Below are positions 7,121 to 9,512 of a stretch of DNA of 9,512 nt, in pieces. This stretch comes from an uncultured Armatimonadota bacterium. Lineage in GTDB: Bacteria > Armatimonadota > Fimbriimonadia > Fimbriimonadales > Fimbriimonadaceae. Made by a program: the position numbers and the translations under genes. The stretch's first letter is position 1, and each line of letters begins with the position of its first letter. Location of the stretch: NCBI GenBank assembly GCA_946478935.1, contig CAMLEL010000055.1, positions 1 to 9,512 of the forward strand, given 5' to 3'. Below the pieces are notes generated by a model that ran no database searches, had not been told where the DNA came from, and saw nothing but the letters and a program-made list of their open reading frames with translations.

Positions 7121-7367
7121 CGCCTCATCGCGAATTGCCGCTTATCTGCGGCTATTTCAGGGAGAATTCACCTGCTACTGCAACCAGGTTCCAGAAGTTC
7201 CCCGATAGGGAAAAACTCTCAAAAAAGTCCTTTGCAAACTGTCAAATCTGATGTAGGTTAGAGATGCCTCTTCTTGAGGTTTTGGGGATTTCGAACGAGC
7301 CTACTGGCTCCTCGAGTCTAATCTAGTTGCCACAACGGTGATCCCGCTCGAAAGGGCGGGAAGGCCG
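7121..7367. other. Intergenic/leader region between hisD and the dehydrogenase-ABC operon
   Basis: No credible gene lies here. On the minus strand a consensus -35 hexamer TTGACA (7245-7240) lies in an A/T-richer stretch, but no matching -10 stands 16-18 bases after it. Small perfect stem-loops are present: GCCGC-N6-GCGGC (7137-7152) and GAGCC-N4-GGCTC (7297-7310). Also present are the hairpin at 7343-7360 and an 8-base palindrome TTTGCAAA (7231-7238). The region may carry hisD's transcript end and the operon promoter and leader. I compared it by eye with common riboswitch cores and found no convincing match. Confidence 0.5.
7343..7360. repeat. G+C-rich hairpin 8 bases after the hisD stop
   Basis: CCCGC (7343-7347) pairs with GCGGG (7356-7360). 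On the plus strand the stem extends through a U-G and a C-G pair to a GAAA tetraloop (7350-7353). On the minus strand, the hisD transcript sense, the inner U-G becomes a C-A mismatch. No T-run follows in either direction, so it is not a standard intrinsic terminator. It might still stabilise or help end the hisD mRNA. Confidence 0.35.
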
Positions 7368-8735
7368 TCAGGGACCCCCTTCTGTTTTCCGCTTCGATGC
7401 CCCGTTGCCGTGTGCCGGAAAGCCCTCCATTTGACCGAATGCCTCAATCGTCGGGATCAGGCCCTGGACTCCTGTCCGATCGAGTTGAATCAGGCTCTGA
7501 ATCTTGAGAAAGTCCAATACGTTGACCGGAGATCCAAACCTTGCCGCAGTCGAGGTTGGCAATGTATGCGAAGGTCCCGCGCAGTAGTCGCCTGCGCTTT
7601 CTGGAGTCCATTCGCCGATGAGGACGCACCCTGCATTCACAATCTGCCCAACAATGCGGTCCGGATTGGAGACTGCCAAACTCAAGTGTTCAGGAGCCAT
7701 GAGGTTGGCAAGTTCACAGGCTTCTTCCAAATCACGAACCAGGAAGCCCGCCCCAAAGTCAGCGATTGCGGCCCGCATCGTGGATTCCCTCGCTGAGCCC
7801 GTGAGCTGCCGCTCAATTTCGGCCTGAATCTCCTGTAGTTTTGCTTCCGACGTGCAGATTAACAAGCCGACGTTATCAGCTGCATGTTCGATCTGAGTCA
7901 GGTAATCGGCCGCAACAAAGACTGCATTCGCTGTTTCATCCGCCATCACACAAACTTCGCTTGGCCCGGCAAATCCGTCGATCCCCACCGAGCCCCAGAG
8001 CTGCCGCTTGGCTTCATTCACGTACCGATTCCCGGGTCCAGCGATTTTGTCGGATCGCTCAACGCTCTCCGTCCCGATCGCCATCGCCGCGATTGCAGCC
8101 GCGCCCCCGACCTTGACGACCTTTGCGACTCCGCAGTATCTGGCCGCATAGAGCACGGCGGGCGAGAGCGAGCCGTCGGTTCTTGCCGGTGTCGCCACCG
8201 TGACAACGTTCACGCCGGCAACCTGCGCCGGAACCACGTTCATAATCACCGAGCTCGGATAGTTCGCATTGCCGCCGGGAACGTAAATCCCTGCGCTTGT
8301 CAACGGTGAAAGCCGCTGACCGATGCCTGGTTCGTTCGGCTTCTTCCAGGTCCAGCGCTTGTTGGCGACGTGATGCCTCGGCTGACCTGATTTCCGGCGC
8401 ACTTCCGCCGATTGGAAATCGCTTTCCTTCCAGCCCGAAGTCAGTGCCGAGAGTTGCATCTCGTGAAACTCTTTCACACGTTCGATGGCATGATCGATCG
8501 CAAAAGCATGCTCTGCGATAGGCATCGCCTCATCGATCTCTTCCTGGGTGGCAAGCAAGGTCTCAAGCGACGGGGAATCGAACCGTCGGGCGTTTTCGAG
8601 CAGTGCGGCGTCGCCTCGTTTGCGAACATCGGCAATAATCGCGGCGACCACATCCACTACTTCCTGGTCGTAACGCACACCGCGCGCCCTTAGCGCGGGC
8701 CGGGGGTCCTCAACTTTGGTGTCGATGATCTTCAC
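7368..8735 (-). CDS. hisD: Histidinol dehydrogenase
   Basis: This enzyme catalyses the last two steps of histidine synthesis, L-histidinol to L-histidine, with two NAD+ and a bound Zn2+, in the cytoplasm. The GTG at 8735 gives 455 residues (E. coli enzyme 434). Visible hallmarks are IYVPGGNANYPSSVIMNVVPAQVAGV (150-175), DKIAGPGNRYVNEAKR (229-244) and GIDGFAGPSEV (251-261). By position the zinc ligands are Gln281 and His284 (QIEH), Asp383 (GDY) and His442 (FPAHG); the catalytic pair is Glu349-His350 (APEHL). About 20 extra residues lie between 95 and 140, before GQRLSPL. The frame stays open 69 codons further upstream, but that part overlaps gltX in another frame. The GTG lies 17 bases after the gltX stop and has no Shine-Dalgarno sequence. 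It is probably co-transcribed with gltX; no other his genes are in the window. Confidence 0.95.
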   Translation of the reverse strand: MKIIDTKVEDPRPALRARGVRYDQEVVDVVAAIIADVRKRGDAALLENARRFDSPSLETLLATQEEIDEAMPIAEHAFAIDHAIERVKEFHEMQLSALTSGWKESDFQSAEVRRKSGQPRHHVANKRWTWKKPNEPGIGQRLSPLTSAGIYVPGGNANYPSSVIMNVVPAQVAGVNVVTVATPARTDGSLSPAVLYAARYCGVAKVVKVGGAAAIAAMAIGTESVERSDKIAGPGNRYVNEAKRQLWGSVGIDGFAGPSEVCVMADETANAVFVAADYLTQIEHAADNVGLLICTSEAKLQEIQAEIERQLTGSARESTMRAAIADFGAGFLVRDLEEACELANLMAPEHLSLAVSNPDRIVGQIVNAGCVLIGEWTPESAGDYCAGPSHTLPTSTAARFGSPVNVLDFLKIQSLIQLDRTGVQGLIPTIEAFGQMEGFPAHGNGASKRKTEGGP

Positions 8736-8752
8736 TGAACCATCCCGTAGCT

Positions 8753-9512
8753 CTAACCGACCATTTCCCGAGCCCGCTTGAGTCTTCGCAACATACGTTC
8801 TGGACCCAAAACGCTCATCAATTCGAACAAACCCGGTCCGACCGTCTTGCCCGTCAGCGCTACTCGAGTCGGATGGACCACCGGACCGATCTTCTCCATC
8901 CCTCGCGATTCGGCAAACTCCTTGATCATGGACTCGCACCATTCGACCGAAGCACCCTGAGTCTCCGGATGTCGCGGCGCTGAGAGCCGCTCGATCAGGA
9001 AATCAAATAGCGGACCCACGTGCTCTTGCCCAAACCACTTGTCGATCGCTTTCTGATCAAATGACACTTCCTCGACCAAAAAGAACTCGCAGGCCTCCCC
9101 AAAGTCGGCAAAAGTTTGAACACGCTCTTGTTCCAGCGCCACGCACTGCAAGGCATAATCTCGGTCGGTTACCGCTGCTTGCCGCAACCTTTCGAGGCGC
9201 GCCCAGACATCAGGACCGATTACCGGCGCCTTGTTGGGCATTGGATTCTCATCCACAAAGGCCATCCAGTAGGACTTCGTGTAAGGAGTCTCGATATAGT
9301 TGACAAGCTCATCCAGCAGATCTGAAGGCGAAAGCTGCCGAATTCGATGACCGTTCAGCCATCGCAGCTTTTCCATGTCGAACCTTCCCGGGGACGGTTG
9401 CAATCCTTTCAAGTCGAAGGCCTCGATCAATTCAGGCTCGGTAAAGACTTCTTGCTCGGTTCCCGGAGACCACCCGATCAAGGCGATGAAGTTCTTCAGT
9501 GCCTCGGGCGAA
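8753..9512 (-). CDS. gltX: Glutamyl-tRNA synthetase, C-terminal part (5' end beyond window)
   Basis: This enzyme charges tRNA-Glu (or, in non-discriminating forms, also tRNA-Gln) with glutamate in the cytoplasm. About 252 residues are visible, entering at SPEALKNFIALIGWSPG. This block follows the KMSKS loop in class I GluRS proteins, so the catalytic Rossmann domain and HIGH motif lie outside the window. FDMEKLRWLNGHRIRQL matches the conserved F(D)xxKLxWxNxxYI block of the connecting helices. The remaining roughly 180 residues are the all-helical anticodon-binding domain, ending LGPERMLRRLKRAREMVG. The ALTGKTVGPGLFELMSVLG stretch matches the conserved ALTG...P.l...l..LG near the C-terminus of GluRS. 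The stop TAG is at 8755-8753, and hisD starts 17 bases later. The family is clear; tRNA specificity cannot be judged from this half. Confidence 0.94.
   Translation of the reverse strand, partial: SPEALKNFIALIGWSPGTEQEVFTEPELIEAFDLKGLQPSPGRFDMEKLRWLNGHRIRQLSPSDLLDELVNYIETPYTKSYWMAFVDENPMPNKAPVIGPDVWARLERLRQAAVTDRDYALQCVALEQERVQTFADFGEACEFFLVEEVSFDQKAIDKWFGQEHVGPLFDFLIERLSAPRHPETQGASVEWCESMIKEFAESRGMEKIGPVVHPTRVALTGKTVGPGLFELMSVLGPERMLRRLKRAREMVG

Noticed and set aside
7261..7285. CCTC-N5-GAGG-TTTT on the plus strand as a terminator
   Set aside because: It is only a 4-bp stem, and no plus-strand gene lies upstream of it to terminate.
7280..7312. tRNA T-arm-like GTTCGAAAT on the minus strand between hisD and the dehydrogenase
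   Set aside because: The flanking bases do not form the 5-bp T stem. I find no acceptor stem, anticodon arm or CCA at the right spacing.
7338..7796. 152-residue plus-strand frame opposite hisD
   Set aside because: It is antisense to the conserved zinc-binding and catalytic region of HisD and shows no family resemblance.
8736..8942. 69-codon upstream extension of the hisD frame
   Set aside because: It overlaps the conserved C-terminus of gltX in another frame. Its sequence is low in hydrophobic residues and not HisD-like, while VKIID at 8735 is a normal HisD beginning.

Overview
The window is a gene-dense bacterial chromosome segment, roughly 55-60% G+C by eye. It looks like ordinary core-genome content rather than a mobile or defence island. 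It holds eight protein genes, and only corA is on the plus strand. I see no rRNA, convincing tRNA, CRISPR array, transposase or phage gene. The lineage cannot be fixed from eight genes. None of the starts that lie outside gene overlaps has a clear Shine-Dalgarno sequence. Two of them (corA, and the dehydrogenase at 7081) have a TANNNT hexamer 6-7 bases before a GTG codon. This suggests a lineage that uses leaderless mRNAs often, as Deinococcus-Thermus, Actinobacteria and some deep-branching phyla do. Armatimonadota would be one guess, at low confidence.

Layout from left to right: (1) 1-820, minus, the N-terminal 273 residues of a DEAD-box RNA helicase that runs off the left edge. (2) 821-954, a leader/intergenic region with a perfect inverted repeat and a terminator-like hairpin whose T-run touches the helicase ATG. 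(3) 955-1800, minus, an exported thioredoxin-fold protein with a CPYC site and a helical C-terminal half. (4) 1860-2834, plus, a CorA-family divalent cation channel, divergent from the thioredoxin gene. (5) 2831-7081, minus, a four-gene operon read right to left: a beta-hydroxyacid dehydrogenase, a double-cassette ABC ATPase and two ABC permeases. Its genes are joined by TTGA, ATGA and GTGA start/stop overlaps. Its last stop codon overlaps the corA stop codon tail to tail. (6) About 7082-7367, a leader/intergenic stretch with several small stem-loops. (7) 7368-8735, minus, histidinol dehydrogenase (hisD). (8) 8753-9512, minus, the C-terminal part of glutamyl-tRNA synthetase, which runs off the right edge 17 bases upstream of hisD.

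The genes fall into functional pairs. gltX and hisD (translation and histidine synthesis) probably share a transcript. The ABC ATPase and two permeases match the nucleoside / simple-sugar importer type (NupOPQ/YufOPQ-like, BPD_transp_2 permeases). The BMP-type binding protein that normally accompanies such importers is absent. In its usual leading place there is an NAD(P)-dependent dehydrogenase, fused to the operon by a start/stop overlap. No new system is evident. The items most worth a second look are the helicase leader, the leaderless start signals, the importer without a binding protein, and the altered signature motif in the ATPase.
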